A stretch of DNA of 64,000 nucleotides from Tropicibacter sp. R16_0 (GCF_017743935.1 NZ_JAGHRE010000002.1:248001-312000); one strand, 5' to 3'. Numbered from the stretch's first letter, positions 50,560 to 60,380 are shown. Program-made: numbers and translations. The notes: generated by a model from the sequence alone, not told the origin.

Positions 50560-52980
50560 GTGGTCGGCCTGTGCCGTATCCTGTGGGCGGCCTGTGTCGT
50601 CATTCTGCTGGCCTTTGCCAGCACCGCTCAGGCGCAACTGACCGACGAAAGCCGTGACTATTACCGAGGCTGGGTCGAAACTGCCGATCGCGCCGAAAAA
50701 GCCGTGGACGCCAACAAGGCGTCCAATGCCGCGTTTGAACAGCTGCGGGCAGACATCAACGACTATCGTGAGATCTTTGACCGGGTGCGCAACCAGAATT
50801 CGGAACGCATCCGTACGTTAGAGGGGCAGATCGCGGCCCTTGGCCCTGCGCCCACCGATGGCAAGACCGAGCCGCCGGACCTAGCTCAACTGCGCAAACA
50901 CCTCGAAGATCAACTCAACGCGGTTCAAGTTCCCCGCATCATTGCACAAGAGGCATTCAGCCGTGCCAACGGTTTGATCGACGAAATTGACCGGGTGATC
51001 CGGGCGCGCAAGACCAAGACACTCTTGGAACGCGGTCCGACACCTCTCAATCCGATCTATTGGGCACCGGCGTGGCAGGACATCCAGGAATCCGCCAGCG
51101 CCCTTGTGAACGAAACCATCGTGAACATCCGTACCGATACGGTGCGCGAAAAAGTACAAAACAACGCTCCGGCAATCGTGGTGTTGCTTGTAATCGGCGT
51201 AGTCCTTCTGTGGCGGGGCAAGGCTTGGTCGCAATTTGCCGGTGACTACCTACGCTCGCTCGGCGGTCGCGGCACAGGTGTCTGGACCTTTGTTATCTCG
51301 TTGTTCCGGATTTTGCTTCCTTGGATCGGTGTTATGTGCCTGTGGTCGGCCGTCTATCTGACGGGCGCCTTGGGTATTCGCGGGTTGTTGCTGTGGGAAC
51401 ATGTGCCCGGGTGGGCGGCGGCCATCCTGTATTTCAACTGGATCGGTCGACAGCTGTTTCTGCTTGGAGAGCGCGAGGGCTTCAAAATCCTAACGGCCCC
51501 GCAAATTGCCGTGTTGAGGGTCTATGTGGATCTGCTGGCTATCATGCTGGTTCTGCATGATCTGGTTTTGCTGCAAGAGCAGATCGAGAACATATCTGAT
51601 GCAAGCCGCGCCGTGATCTCCTTCCCCGTGATCCTTGCGACGGCCTTTCTGTTGTTCCAATTGCAACGTGTACGCTCGCAAGACATCGCTGAGGATCCAG
51701 AAGACAGCCCCAAAGGGGCGGGCTTTGGCAAGCTGGTCAATCTGTTTCGGCGCGGCCTTTACCTTTTGGGCATCTTCTCTCCGGTTCTGGCCGCTGCGGG
51801 TTACATCAACGCGGCTGAGGCGATCGTGTTCCCAGCGGTCAAGACCATCGCCCTGATCGCTGTTCTGGTGATCATCCAGCAGTTCCTGGGGAACCTTTAT
51901 GGATGGTTGTCTGGTAAGGGGGACGCGGGCCGAGATTCTCTGTTTTCGGTCGTTGTGGGCTTTATCTTGGCCATCATCGCCTTGCCAATCATCGCGCTCT
52001 ACTGGGGCGCGCGTGAGGCAGATCTGACCGAACAATGGGCACGCATGTTGCAAGGCATCGACATCGGCGGTGTCACCATTTCTCCGACGAATTTCCTGAC
52101 CTTTGCCGTGATCTTTGCCGTGGGATACGGGTTGACCCGGCTGGTGCAGGGCGGGTTGCGCACCTCGCTGTTGCCCAAGACGAAGCTGGACCCCGGCGGA
52201 CAGAATGCCATCGTTTCGGGCACCGGTTATGTCGGGATATTCTTGGCCGCGCTTGTCGCCATCACCGGGGCTGGCTTTGACCTGTCATCGCTTGCCATCG
52301 TCGCCGGTGCACTGTCGGTTGGCATCGGTTTTGGCTTGCAGACCATCGTGTCGAACTTTGTGTCGGGCATCATCCTGTTGGTCGAGCGCCCAATCTCCAA
52401 AGGTGATTGGATCGATGTGAATGGTCAGATGGGATATGTGCGCGACATCTCTGTCCGCTCGACCCGGATCGAGACCTTTGACCGCACGGATGTGATTGTT
52501 CCCAACTCGGACCTGATCAGCGGCTCGGTCACGAACTACACCCGTGGCAATACCGTGGGCCGGGTGATCGTCCCGGTCGGTGTGGCCTATGGGACCGATA
52601 CGCGTGTCGTCGAGGAAATTCTGCGCGAGATCGCCAACGGCCATCCGATGGTTCTGGCAAACCCTGCGCCAAGCGTGGTTTTCCAGGGTTTCGGTGCCGA
52701 TTCATTGGATTTTGAAATCCGGGCAATCCTGCGGGACGTGAACTGGGTCCTGTCGGTCAAATCCGACATGAACCACGAGATTGCCAAACGGTTCACGGAA
52801 GAAGGGATCGAAATCCCCTTTGCACAACGCGACATCTGGCTGCGCAACCCCGAGGCCTTGCGCCCGCAAATGGCGGCAAACGCGTCGGCTGCTCCGAGCG
52901 CGGCACAAACCCCTGTCGAGTTGACAGAGGCAGATCTGGACGCAGACAGCGATGGAGACGCAGATGGCGACACCCACTGA
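50560..52980 (+). CDS. Large MscS-type mechanosensitive channel with DUF3772 domain
   Basis: An 806-residue membrane protein. A signal peptide (ILWAACVVILLAFASTAQA) is followed by a periplasmic coiled-coil DUF3772 region (residues 25-190), then about eight membrane helices. The MscS pore and beta domain follow around residues 560-760, with IVAGALSVGIGFGLQTIVSN, the Gly/Ala-rich pore helix, and RPISKGDWIDVNGQMGYV. It ends in an acidic tail (TEADLDADSDGDADGDTH). It releases solutes on osmotic downshift, like MscK/YbdG-class proteins. GTG 50560 begins one base after the cysK stop, with GAGGAC upstream, so the genes are coupled. Confidence 0.88.
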   Translation: MVGLCRILWAACVVILLAFASTAQAQLTDESRDYYRGWVETADRAEKAVDANKASNAAFEQLRADINDYREIFDRVRNQNSERIRTLEGQIAALGPAPTDGKTEPPDLAQLRKHLEDQLNAVQVPRIIAQEAFSRANGLIDEIDRVIRARKTKTLLERGPTPLNPIYWAPAWQDIQESASALVNETIVNIRTDTVREKVQNNAPAIVVLLVIGVVLLWRGKAWSQFAGDYLRSLGGRGTGVWTFVISLFRILLPWIGVMCLWSAVYLTGALGIRGLLLWEHVPGWAAAILYFNWIGRQLFLLGEREGFKILTAPQIAVLRVYVDLLAIMLVLHDLVLLQEQIENISDASRAVISFPVILATAFLLFQLQRVRSQDIAEDPEDSPKGAGFGKLVNLFRRGLYLLGIFSPVLAAAGYINAAEAIVFPAVKTIALIAVLVIIQQFLGNLYGWLSGKGDAGRDSLFSVVVGFILAIIALPIIALYWGAREADLTEQWARMLQGIDIGGVTISPTNFLTFAVIFAVGYGLTRLVQGGLRTSLLPKTKLDPGGQNAIVSGTGYVGIFLAALVAITGAGFDLSSLAIVAGALSVGIGFGLQTIVSNFVSGIILLVERPISKGDWIDVNGQMGYVRDISVRSTRIETFDRTDVIVPNSDLISGSVTNYTRGNTVGRVIVPVGVAYGTDTRVVEEILREIANGHPMVLANPAPSVVFQGFGADSLDFEIRAILRDVNWVLSVKSDMNHEIAKRFTEEGIEIPFAQRDIWLRNPEALRPQMAANASAAPSAAQTPVELTEADLDADSDGDADGDTH

Positions 52981-53692
52981 GCTATTGTTTCGGCAAGATG
53001 CCTATTTGCGCCAAGCCCCGGCGACAGTCGTGGGGCATACCGATCAGGGTGGAGTGGTTCTGGATCAGAGCTTGTTCTATGCCACGGGCGGCGGCCAACC
53101 CGGTGACGCAGGCACCCTGCAGTGGGAGGGAGGCGAGATGGTTGTGGCCACCACCGTCAAGGCGGATGGCGACACGATTGCCTGCGTTCCTGCAGAGGGT
53201 GCCCAATTGCCGCCGATCGGTACGGGCGTGGTCCAGCATCTGGACTGGGATCAACGCTTTGCCCTCATGCGCGTCCATACGGCCTTGCATCTCTTGTCTG
53301 TCGTGATCCCGCTTGAGGTCACCGGCGGCTCGATCAGCGCGGGAAAGGGGCGTCTGGACTTCAACATGCCCGACGCGCCCGAAGACAAGGAAGCGCTGCA
53401 AGCGCAACTCCAGGAGTTGATCGACCGGGACTTGCCAGTGACCGAGGACTGGATCACCGACGCCGAGTTGGACGCCAACCCGGGTCTGGTCAAAACGATG
53501 TCGGTGCAGCCCCCGCGTGGATCGGGCCAAATCCGTCTGGTTCGGATCGGTCAGGGCGACGCGCAGGTCGATCTGCAACCTTGCGGCGGCACCCATGTGG
53601 CGCGCACTGGCGAGATCGGAAAAATCCGCCTGGGCAAAGTCGAAAAGAAGGGTCGGCAGAACCGTCGCGTCTACTTGCATTTAGATGCATGA
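52964..53692 (+). CDS. Alanyl-tRNA editing protein (AlaX type)
   Basis: Deacylates Ser/Gly-tRNA(Ala). The Zn site is HxxxH at residues 105-109 (RVHTALHLLS) plus the late PCGGTHVARTGEIG. YATGGGQPGD is the typical N-terminal editing-core motif. 242 residues from ATG 52964, which has GGAGA five bases upstream and overlaps the end of the channel gene. ATG 52952 is a less likely alternative. Its tRNA-Ser neighbour is probably coincidental. Confidence 0.9.
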   Translation: MATPTELLFRQDAYLRQAPATVVGHTDQGGVVLDQSLFYATGGGQPGDAGTLQWEGGEMVVATTVKADGDTIACVPAEGAQLPPIGTGVVQHLDWDQRFALMRVHTALHLLSVVIPLEVTGGSISAGKGRLDFNMPDAPEDKEALQAQLQELIDRDLPVTEDWITDAELDANPGLVKTMSVQPPRGSGQIRLVRIGQGDAQVDLQPCGGTHVARTGEIGKIRLGKVEKKGRQNRRVYLHLDA

Positions 53693-53709
53693 TCCGCGCG
53701 ATTATCCCC

Positions 53710-53738
53710 TTGCAAATCCCCGGCAGATCATCCAAATA
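53710..53738 (+). promoter_or_regulatory. Promoter for tRNA-Ser
   Basis: -35 TTGCAA (53710-53715), 17-base spacer, -10 CAAATA (53733-53738), 10 bases before the tRNA. Confidence 0.55.
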
Positions 53739-53748
53739 ACCCCGACAC

Positions 53749-53838
53749 GGAGAGGTGGCCGAGTGGTCGAAGGCGCACGCCTGGAAAGTGTGTAGGCGGG
53801 AAACCGTCTCCAGGGTTCGAATCCCTGTCTCTCCGCCA
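53749..53838 (+). tRNA. tRNA-Ser (anticodon GGA)
   Basis: Acceptor stem GGAGAGG pairs with TCTCTCC (one G-T). The D-arm is TGGCCGAGTGGTCGAAGGC. The anticodon loop CTGGAAA gives GGA, reading UCC/UCU. The long variable arm typical of class II tRNAs follows, the T-arm is GGGTTCGAATCCC, and CCA is encoded (53836-53838). 90 bases. No integrase or duplicated tRNA end nearby, so no sign of use as an attachment site. Confidence 0.97.
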
Positions 53839-53844
53839 CTACCC

Positions 53845-55128
53845 CTAGATTTCGGTTTGGTTCTGATGCTGCCTTAGGGCCTCGGCGATCATCCAAAGGC
53901 GATCCTGGCCCCAGGTGACGGTTTGACCCACACGAAAGCTCGGCACGCCCCACAAACCCATATCGGTAAGCGCCTGGCGGTTCGCCTCGACTTCTGATTT
54001 CCAAGCGGTGTTGTTGATCAGCGGCTTGGCCTCTGACCATTTCAATCCTGCTCGTTCCACGATGCGCGCCAAACCCCGGTCGGTGCGACCATCAATGCCC
54101 TCGGACCACACCCCGCGCAGAAAGCTGGAGGTGAAGGTTTCCAGACGGCCAGCGTTGCGCACGTAGCTGATCAACGCATAGGCCCGTTCGACCGCTTCGC
54201 CGAGCGGGTCACAGATTCGCCCAAAGGGAACACCCAGTCGACGCGCTTCGCGGGAGACATCCATCAGGATGTACATGCGTTTGGCTTTGGGAACGGGCAA
54301 TCCACGCATGACCATCGGCAGAACCGGTCGAATGCGCAACGTCGCACCGGACTGGCTGGCCAGTTCGCGCAAGCGTTCAAACGCCAAATAGCTGTACGGG
54401 CTGCGAAAGGACAAAAAGGCCTCGATCTCAAGGTTCGCGTTGGTACCGGGCAGCAGTTTGATTGGATCCGGGGGAACAAAGGGGTCGCGCGCAGATGGAT
54501 CACGGTCAAGCCCAAGTTCCATCAACCGCGCCTCAAGGTAGTGAAGCCGGTCAACGCCCCAATACCATTCGCCGCCGTAGTGAAACGTGGCACCCAAATA
54601 GTGGCCCAAACGGTCAAGCTCTCTGTCTCCCTGAGCTTTTGTGTCAGAAACATCATTGATCAAGGATCCCGATAGGGTGCCGGACCACAGTTGTTCTCCG
54701 ACACTCACAGCCGTTTCAGCAAATGCTTCAGCGCCCAAGTTTGCGCAGATTTGAGTTTCGGCGACGCCTACTTCATCCGTGTCTGGACTGTGGGGCTGAG
54801 AGGGAAAGGACAATCCGGCCCTGCGCGCCAGGTGAGCTGCATCAGACCGGGCAAAGGATTTCAACTGCTCAGGGGCCGGGGTTGCCCAGTCAGGTGGGCC
54901 AGAGATCAAAAAGGTCTTCAGTTCAATGGCGTAACGGTCCTGCAATCGCTGCAGGACCTGCGCCGTCAGGTGGGAATAAGGATTGGACACATCGTGGAAA
55001 TAGGACACGACGTGCGGTTGCCCGCTGCGTTCCCGTTTGCGTTCTGCTGATCGCCGCCTTGCATTCAAGCGCGCCTCGGACGTGAGATGTGCTGCGATAC
55101 GGGACTTGATCAGGCTGTCGAATGACAT
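53845..55128 (-). CDS. Tandem DsbA/HCCA-isomerase-like protein
   Basis: A 427-residue protein with two thioredoxin-fold DSBA/2-hydroxychromene-2-carboxylate-isomerase-like domains. Domain 1 has YFHDVSNPYSHLTAQVL (Ser48-Asn-Pro-Tyr51); domain 2 has EAFLSFRSPYSYLAFERL (Ser243-Pro-Tyr245) and ends WGVPSFRVG, the cis-Pro motif. Neither has a CXXC, so it is closer to glutathione-dependent isomerases (kappa GST) than oxidases. Starts 5 bases past the molybdoenzyme stop, so likely in the same operon. The tandem arrangement is uncommon; substrate unknown. Confidence 0.75.
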   Translation of the reverse strand: MSFDSLIKSRIAAHLTSEARLNARRRSAERKRERSGQPHVVSYFHDVSNPYSHLTAQVLQRLQDRYAIELKTFLISGPPDWATPAPEQLKSFARSDAAHLARRAGLSFPSQPHSPDTDEVGVAETQICANLGAEAFAETAVSVGEQLWSGTLSGSLINDVSDTKAQGDRELDRLGHYLGATFHYGGEWYWGVDRLHYLEARLMELGLDRDPSARDPFVPPDPIKLLPGTNANLEIEAFLSFRSPYSYLAFERLRELASQSGATLRIRPVLPMVMRGLPVPKAKRMYILMDVSREARRLGVPFGRICDPLGEAVERAYALISYVRNAGRLETFTSSFLRGVWSEGIDGRTDRGLARIVERAGLKWSEAKPLINNTAWKSEVEANRQALTDMGLWGVPSFRVGQTVTWGQDRLWMIAEALRQHQNQTEI

Positions 55129-55133
55129 CTGGC

Positions 55134-57227
55134 TCAGTTAGCCGCAGCCAGAGCCACCGGCACACCGTTGAACGCGGCGTTGCCGCTTATTGGGTCAATG
55201 CGCTGGTCATCGGTCAGATCGTTGATCGACACGGTCTGCACCTGCGTCGCTGCCGACAGTTTCCCGTTCCGTTGGCCCCAACCCTGCGGGATCGACACCA
55301 CGCCGGGCGCCATCGCGTCGGTGATTTCTGCTGGGAGCGTGATTGATCCAACGCGGCCGCTGACCTGCACGTCGCTTTCGTTTTCGATCCCGAGCCGTGT
55401 CGCATCCACGGGGTTGATCTGCACCGTGCAGCGGTTGCGCCCCTTGACCAGGCGGGGGCTGTTCTGGGTCCAGCTGTTGTGGCTGCGCACCTGCCGTCTG
55501 CCGATCATCAAATAGGGTAAGGCGTCGGTATTGGCCGACGCACTTTCCAGCAACCGAGGCAGGTCGTTCAGGAAGACATCAGGTGCCAAGTTCAACCGAC
55601 CCTCGGGCGTTTCCAGCCGTTCTGCCAGATTGGGCACCATGGGGCCAAGGTCGATGGAACCTTGGGCCGCCTCCATCGCAGGGATCGTGACCTGATCGGC
55701 GTGGAACCCTTGGGTCAGGAGCATCGACAACACCTGATCCGGGGCCGGGCCAATCTGGTTTGCACCGGTCAGCTTGGCGGTCAGGCGCGCGATGACCTCC
55801 CATTCCTGGGGGTTGCCCTCGGGTGGGGCGAACATTGCAGGCGCGTAGGCGGCGGTGTTGCGGACGGCAAAGATGTGGAACACGATGTCATACATCATCT
55901 CTTCCAATGCCACTGTGCCCGGCAGGATCAGATCCGCATGGCGGGTGGTGTCGTTGAGATGGATGTCGATCGACATCATGAAATCAAGATCTTCAAGCGC
56001 CGCCTCAATCCGTCGCCCGTTTGGGGCAGTAAGAACCGGATTGCCGGCGACGGTGACCAAAGCCTTGATCTGACCGGGCCCTGGTGTCTCCATCTCTTCG
56101 GCCATGACCGAAACGGGGAATTCGCCGTTGTAGAGCGGTTGCCCGGACACGCGCGAGCGCCGCTCGGGGTAGGTGCGGTGCTTGCCCTTGCGGCTGGTCA
56201 TTCCGACGTAGTCCAACGCGGGGGTGGTGAACATCGCGCCCCCTTGGGCGTCGAAGTTGCCGGTAAGAATATTGAGCACGTTGCTGGCCCATTGGCACAA
56301 GCTTCCAAAGCTTTGGGTCGAGGCGCCCATGCGCGCGTAGCAGACGGCGGATTTTGCGTTGGCGAAATCCAGCGCCATCTGTTCGATCACTTCTTGCGCG
56401 ATGCCGGTGTGTTCCGCTGCAAGGGCAGGGGTGAGGGGTTTGATGGCCTCTTTCAGCGCATCCAATCCGTCGATCCGATCCGCCAGATGCCCCAGATCGA
56501 CCAGCCCGCGGTCCAGGATCACATGCACCATCGCCAACATCAGGAAGGCGTCTGTTTCAGGGCGGATAAAGTGATGGGCCGAGGCCTTTTCAGCCGTTTC
56601 GGTCCGGCGCGGATCGATGACCACGACCTGGCCGCCGCGGGCCTTGACCTCTTCAATCCGGCGACCAAAGCCGGGCGCGGTCATCATTGACCCGTTGGAC
56701 ACCACCGGATTGCCACCGATGATCAGCATGTAATCGGTGCGGTCGATGTCCGGCACCGGGATCAGCATCGGATGGCCCAGCATGTGAATCGAGGCGACGT
56801 GATGCGGGATCTGATCTGCCGTGGCCGAGCTGTAGCGGTTTGACGTGCCAATCGCTTTGACCAGGCTGGGCAGGTTCAGCAGGTTGCCAAATTTATGCGC
56901 GTTGGGATTGCCCAGATAGACGCCGACAGCGTCCCGGTCATAGGCCGATTGCACAGCGCGGATACGTTCAGCGGCATATTCCAGCGCCTCGTCCCAGCCG
57001 ATCTCGACAAACTCACCATTTACTTTGCGCAAAGGTTTGGTGATCCGATCTGGGTCAGTGCGGAAATCCTGCAAAGCGACAGCCTTGGGGCAGATGTGGC
57101 CGCGCGACAGTGGATCATTCGGATCGGGTTTGATCGACAGCACCTGGGTTTCGTCATGGGTGATGATCAACCCACACATGGCCTCGCAGATGTTGCAGGT
57201 GCGGTGTTGGGTGTGCGGCTGGGTCAT
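55134..57227 (-). CDS. Molybdopterin-dependent oxidoreductase (DMSO reductase superfamily)
   Basis: A 697-residue enzyme. The [4Fe-4S] site is Cys11, 14, 18 and 46 (CNICEAMCG, HICPKA). The bis-MGD domains run through NPVVSNGSMMT, VVVIDPRRTETAEKASA (nucleotide binding) and the C-terminal VQINPVDATRLGI. Where formate dehydrogenase and nitrate reductase have SeCys/Cys as Mo ligand, this protein reads SSATADQIPHH, so Asp138 is the best candidate. No TAT signal, so cytoplasmic. Substrate not known. It lies 72 bases after livK with a terminator-like hairpin between. Confidence 0.87.
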   Translation of the reverse strand: MTQPHTQHRTCNICEAMCGLIITHDETQVLSIKPDPNDPLSRGHICPKAVALQDFRTDPDRITKPLRKVNGEFVEIGWDEALEYAAERIRAVQSAYDRDAVGVYLGNPNAHKFGNLLNLPSLVKAIGTSNRYSSATADQIPHHVASIHMLGHPMLIPVPDIDRTDYMLIIGGNPVVSNGSMMTAPGFGRRIEEVKARGGQVVVIDPRRTETAEKASAHHFIRPETDAFLMLAMVHVILDRGLVDLGHLADRIDGLDALKEAIKPLTPALAAEHTGIAQEVIEQMALDFANAKSAVCYARMGASTQSFGSLCQWASNVLNILTGNFDAQGGAMFTTPALDYVGMTSRKGKHRTYPERRSRVSGQPLYNGEFPVSVMAEEMETPGPGQIKALVTVAGNPVLTAPNGRRIEAALEDLDFMMSIDIHLNDTTRHADLILPGTVALEEMMYDIVFHIFAVRNTAAYAPAMFAPPEGNPQEWEVIARLTAKLTGANQIGPAPDQVLSMLLTQGFHADQVTIPAMEAAQGSIDLGPMVPNLAERLETPEGRLNLAPDVFLNDLPRLLESASANTDALPYLMIGRRQVRSHNSWTQNSPRLVKGRNRCTVQINPVDATRLGIENESDVQVSGRVGSITLPAEITDAMAPGVVSIPQGWGQRNGKLSAATQVQTVSINDLTDDQRIDPISGNAAFNGVPVALAAAN

Positions 57228-57255
57228 GCGTGCCTCGCTGCGCTGTCGGGGAATA

Positions 57256-57285
57256 GAATAAGGGCGCCCGGTGTCCCGAACGCCC
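57256..57285 (-). terminator. Probable terminator after livK-like gene
   Basis: Minus strand: GGGCG and CGCCC (57285-57281 with 57266-57262) around an inner CGGG/CCGG stem, followed by TTATTCTATT. Weak T tract. Confidence 0.5.
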
Positions 57286-57299
57286 CCTCGATTAAGTTC

Positions 57300-58460
57300 T
57301 TATTCTTCGTGAACTTTTTTCCAGTTGCCGTCTTCCACGACCGATACGTACACGGTGTCGGCCCCCTGGTGATCATCGGCACTGTAGTCGATGTAGTTGC
57401 CGACCAGTTCATCCTCGTACTGCAGGCTTTCCATCGCCGCGATGAAGCTGTCGTGGGTCAGGTCCGGGCCAGCGGCCTCCAGGGCTTTGACCATCATCTC
57501 GGCTGCAGCATAGCCCAGCATCGAAAAGCCAACCGGGTCTTTGCCTGTGGCGGCCTTGTACTCTTCGATGAACGCTTTGGGAGCAGGCTCATCCGCACGC
57601 GCCCACAGGTCCTGCCAGCTGGCCGCTGCATAGAGGCCTTCGGTTACGCCACCGGGAACCTTGGCAACCACGGTCAGGAAACCAGCCGAGGTGTTCATGA
57701 ATTTCATGTCCGTGAGGCCCATCTTCTTGGCGGTGCCTGCGACGGTGATGCTCTGACGCACGGTCAGCGCCATCGAAACGATGTCACAGCCATCAGCCTT
57801 GAGCTTGGACAGCGACCCCACGAAATCGGATTCGTCCGGCTTGTGCGTGGTTTCCGAGGCAAAGGTGATACCCGCCTCTTTTGCACCAGCATGCGAGCCT
57901 TCCAGGATCTCTTTGCCAAAGTCGGTGGGCAGGTACATGGTGCAGACGTTTTTGGCGTCGTACTTTTCAGCCAGGTATTTCACACCGATGCGGGCCTGCT
58001 CGTAATAGTCGGCAAAGGACACGAACTTGTTGCGGACCGGCTCCTGCAGCATCTGACGTGCTGCTGACAGGGGTGCGACGTTCGGGATGCCCTTGGGGTC
58101 GAGAAGTTTGAAGCCTGCCAGGTTCATTGGCGTGCCAAGCGACTGCAACATCGCAAAGACCTTATCGCGGTTCAGCAGTTTGTTGTAGCCCTGCATCGCG
58201 CGTGGCATCTGATAGCCGTTGTCTTCGACAATGAACGTGATCTTGCGCCCGTGCACGCCACCTGCGGCGTTGACCTTGTCAAAGTACACGTTTGCACCTT
58301 CGGTGGCTGGCACACCAACAGCGGCAAAAACGCCTGACAGGTCGTTGACCGAACCGATGCGAATCTCGTCGTCAGTTACACCTTGCGTTTCGGCATGTGC
58401 CAGTGTCGCCGCAGCGGTCAGTGCCGTGGCTGCGACCAGCCGTTTGATGAGTGTCTTCAT
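57300..58460 (-). CDS. ABC transporter substrate-binding protein (LivK type)
   Basis: A 386-residue periplasmic binding protein of the branched-chain amino acid (HAAT) class. The signal peptide is KRLVAATALTAAATLAHA; the mature start IRIGSVNDLSGVFAAVG is typical, followed by KITFIVEDNGYQMPRAMQGY and NTSAGFLTVV. In this gene set an acyl-CoA ligase sits between it and the ABC ATPase genes, so the ligand may be a carboxylate such as an aromatic or fatty acid rather than leucine. Last gene of the operon, 31 bases after the ligase stop. Confidence 0.88.
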   Translation of the reverse strand: MKTLIKRLVAATALTAAATLAHAETQGVTDDEIRIGSVNDLSGVFAAVGVPATEGANVYFDKVNAAGGVHGRKITFIVEDNGYQMPRAMQGYNKLLNRDKVFAMLQSLGTPMNLAGFKLLDPKGIPNVAPLSAARQMLQEPVRNKFVSFADYYEQARIGVKYLAEKYDAKNVCTMYLPTDFGKEILEGSHAGAKEAGITFASETTHKPDESDFVGSLSKLKADGCDIVSMALTVRQSITVAGTAKKMGLTDMKFMNTSAGFLTVVAKVPGGVTEGLYAAASWQDLWARADEPAPKAFIEEYKAATGKDPVGFSMLGYAAAEMMVKALEAAGPDLTHDSFIAAMESLQYEDELVGNYIDYSADDHQGADTVYVSVVEDGNWKKVHEE

Positions 58461-58491
58461 AAGTTTCCTCCCTTTGGAACTTGTTATTATC

Positions 58492-60375
58492 TCAGTACAT
58501 GTCGTCGATCAGATGGGCGTGCGCCTTTTCTACATAGCTGCGTTTGAGCTTCATTGTGGCCGTAAGCTCCTCATCCTCGGCCGTCAGAAGCACGTCGATC
58601 AGGCGGAAGTCCTTGATCTGTTCGACCCGCGCAAACTCCTTGTTCACCGCCTTTACTTCTTCGGCGATCAGGTCCTTGACCTCTTGCGCAGCACAGAGCG
58701 ACGCAAAGTTCGAGAACGGGACCTTTCTGTCCTGAGCGTATTTCTCGACGTTCTCTTGATCAATCATTATCAGCGCCGTCAGGTACTTACGGCGGTCGCC
58801 AATGATCACCGCATCCGAGACATAGTGGCTGAACTTCAATCGGCTTTCGATCTCGGCCGGGGTGATGTTCTTGCCGCCTGCGGTGATGATGATGTCCTTG
58901 AGGCGCCCGGTGATCTTCAGATAGCCATCCGCGTCAATCTCACCGATGTCTCCGGTGCGCAGCCAGCCGTCGTCTGTAAAGGTTTCGGCTGTTTTTTCGT
59001 TGTTGCGCCAGTAGCCTTTGAAGTTGTTAAGGCCCTTGGTCTGGATCTCGCCATCGTCCGCGATGCGGATTTCATAACCGGGCACCGGCTTGCCGATGGA
59101 CCCGATCTTGTTTTCCTCGAACGTGTTGATCGACCCCAGGCCGGAGGTTTCGGTCATCCCCCAGCCTTCGAGCAGGGGCACACCAATGGCCCAGTACCAT
59201 TTCAGCAATTCGGGCGAGATCGGAGCCGCGCCCGTGCCACCGCGACGCATGTTGTCCATGCCCAGCATCCGGCGCAGGTTGCGCAGAACCAGACGATCCC
59301 ACAGCCAGAATTTGGCTGCAACACCCGCAGGCACCGGTTTGTTGGCAAGCAGATACTCGGCCCGTTCAAATCCGGCTTTCAGCGCCAGACCAAAGGCCGT
59401 ACGGCCCGCTGGTGTGGCCTCTTGCGCCAGGATCAGAACCTGAGAATAGATCTTTTCCCACACGCGCGGAACGGCCACAAAGGTTGCAGGTGACACCTCT
59501 TGCAGATTGGCAAACACCGTTTCCGGGCTTTCGGCAAAGTTCACCGTTGTCATGCCGGCAAGCGGAAAATAGATCGACACGTTGCGTTCCAGGATGTGAC
59601 AGAGCGGCAGGAAACACAGTTGCTCGTCGGTGCTTAGTACGGGCAGGCGGTGTGCGCCAGCCTCGATCCCGGCCATGATGTTTTCCTGGCTCAACATCGC
59701 GCCTTTGGGCATGCCCGTGGTGCCCGAGGTATAGATCAAAAGGCCGATGTCCTGTGGTTGCGCCTTGTCGATCTCGGCCTCGAAAACGCCGGGCTCATCC
59801 TTTTCCGCCTGCTGACCCATCTTGTAGAGGTCATCGATCATGATGCAGCGTGGGTGGTCCAGATCGTGCAGGCCTTCATCTTCCAGGATGATGACGTTCA
59901 ACAGCCCCGGCACGTCGGCTTCGATCTGCAGATATTTGTCCAACTGCTCTTCGTTTTCGACGATCAGAAAGCGGCTGTCGCTGTCGTTGATCAGATAGGC
60001 AAGCTGACTGGCACTGTCGGTTGTATAGACGCCCGACGCAATGCCGCCGACGCACTGAATGCCAAGGTCGGCATAGGCCCATTCCTTGCGGTCCTCGGAC
60101 AGGATCGAGACGACCTCGCCCCGTTGCAGACCCAGCTTGCGCAGGGCCATACCCAGCCATTTGGCATGGGTCCAATAGTCGGACCAAGAATAGGTCTTCC
60201 AGATCCCGAAGTCCTTTTCGCGGTGCGCGGTGCGGTCGCCCATTTCGGCGCAGCGTTTCTTGAACAGGGACACGATCGTCTGGGTGCCGTCCACCATGAC
60301 CGGGCGTTGTCCGGGCGTGGCATTGAACGATACACCGTTGATCACGGTTTGGGCGGGTAGGGTGGTTGCATCCAT
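58492..60375 (-). CDS. AMP-dependent acyl-CoA ligase (long-chain fatty-acid type)
   Basis: Activates a carboxylic acid to its CoA thioester through an acyl-adenylate. The 627-residue chain has the P-loop LIYTSGTTGMPKGAM, the A5-type GWGMTETSGLG, TGDIGEIDADGYLKITGR, and the catalytic lysine region GGKNITPAEIE. Length and the EWAYADLGIQCVGGIASGVY region match FadD15-like long-chain ligases. I start at ATG 60375, which has GGAGGTGAG 8 bases upstream; GTG 60390 is inside that site. Embedded between livF and livK genes. Confidence 0.88.
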   Translation of the reverse strand: MDATTLPAQTVINGVSFNATPGQRPVMVDGTQTIVSLFKKRCAEMGDRTAHREKDFGIWKTYSWSDYWTHAKWLGMALRKLGLQRGEVVSILSEDRKEWAYADLGIQCVGGIASGVYTTDSASQLAYLINDSDSRFLIVENEEQLDKYLQIEADVPGLLNVIILEDEGLHDLDHPRCIMIDDLYKMGQQAEKDEPGVFEAEIDKAQPQDIGLLIYTSGTTGMPKGAMLSQENIMAGIEAGAHRLPVLSTDEQLCFLPLCHILERNVSIYFPLAGMTTVNFAESPETVFANLQEVSPATFVAVPRVWEKIYSQVLILAQEATPAGRTAFGLALKAGFERAEYLLANKPVPAGVAAKFWLWDRLVLRNLRRMLGMDNMRRGGTGAAPISPELLKWYWAIGVPLLEGWGMTETSGLGSINTFEENKIGSIGKPVPGYEIRIADDGEIQTKGLNNFKGYWRNNEKTAETFTDDGWLRTGDIGEIDADGYLKITGRLKDIIITAGGKNITPAEIESRLKFSHYVSDAVIIGDRRKYLTALIMIDQENVEKYAQDRKVPFSNFASLCAAQEVKDLIAEEVKAVNKEFARVEQIKDFRLIDVLLTAEDEELTATMKLKRSYVEKAHAHLIDDMY

Positions 60376-60380
60376 TTGGC

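Noticed and set aside
53749-53838. tRNA-Ser as an island attachment site
   Set aside because: No integrase gene and no repeat of the tRNA 3' end found in the flanking sequence.
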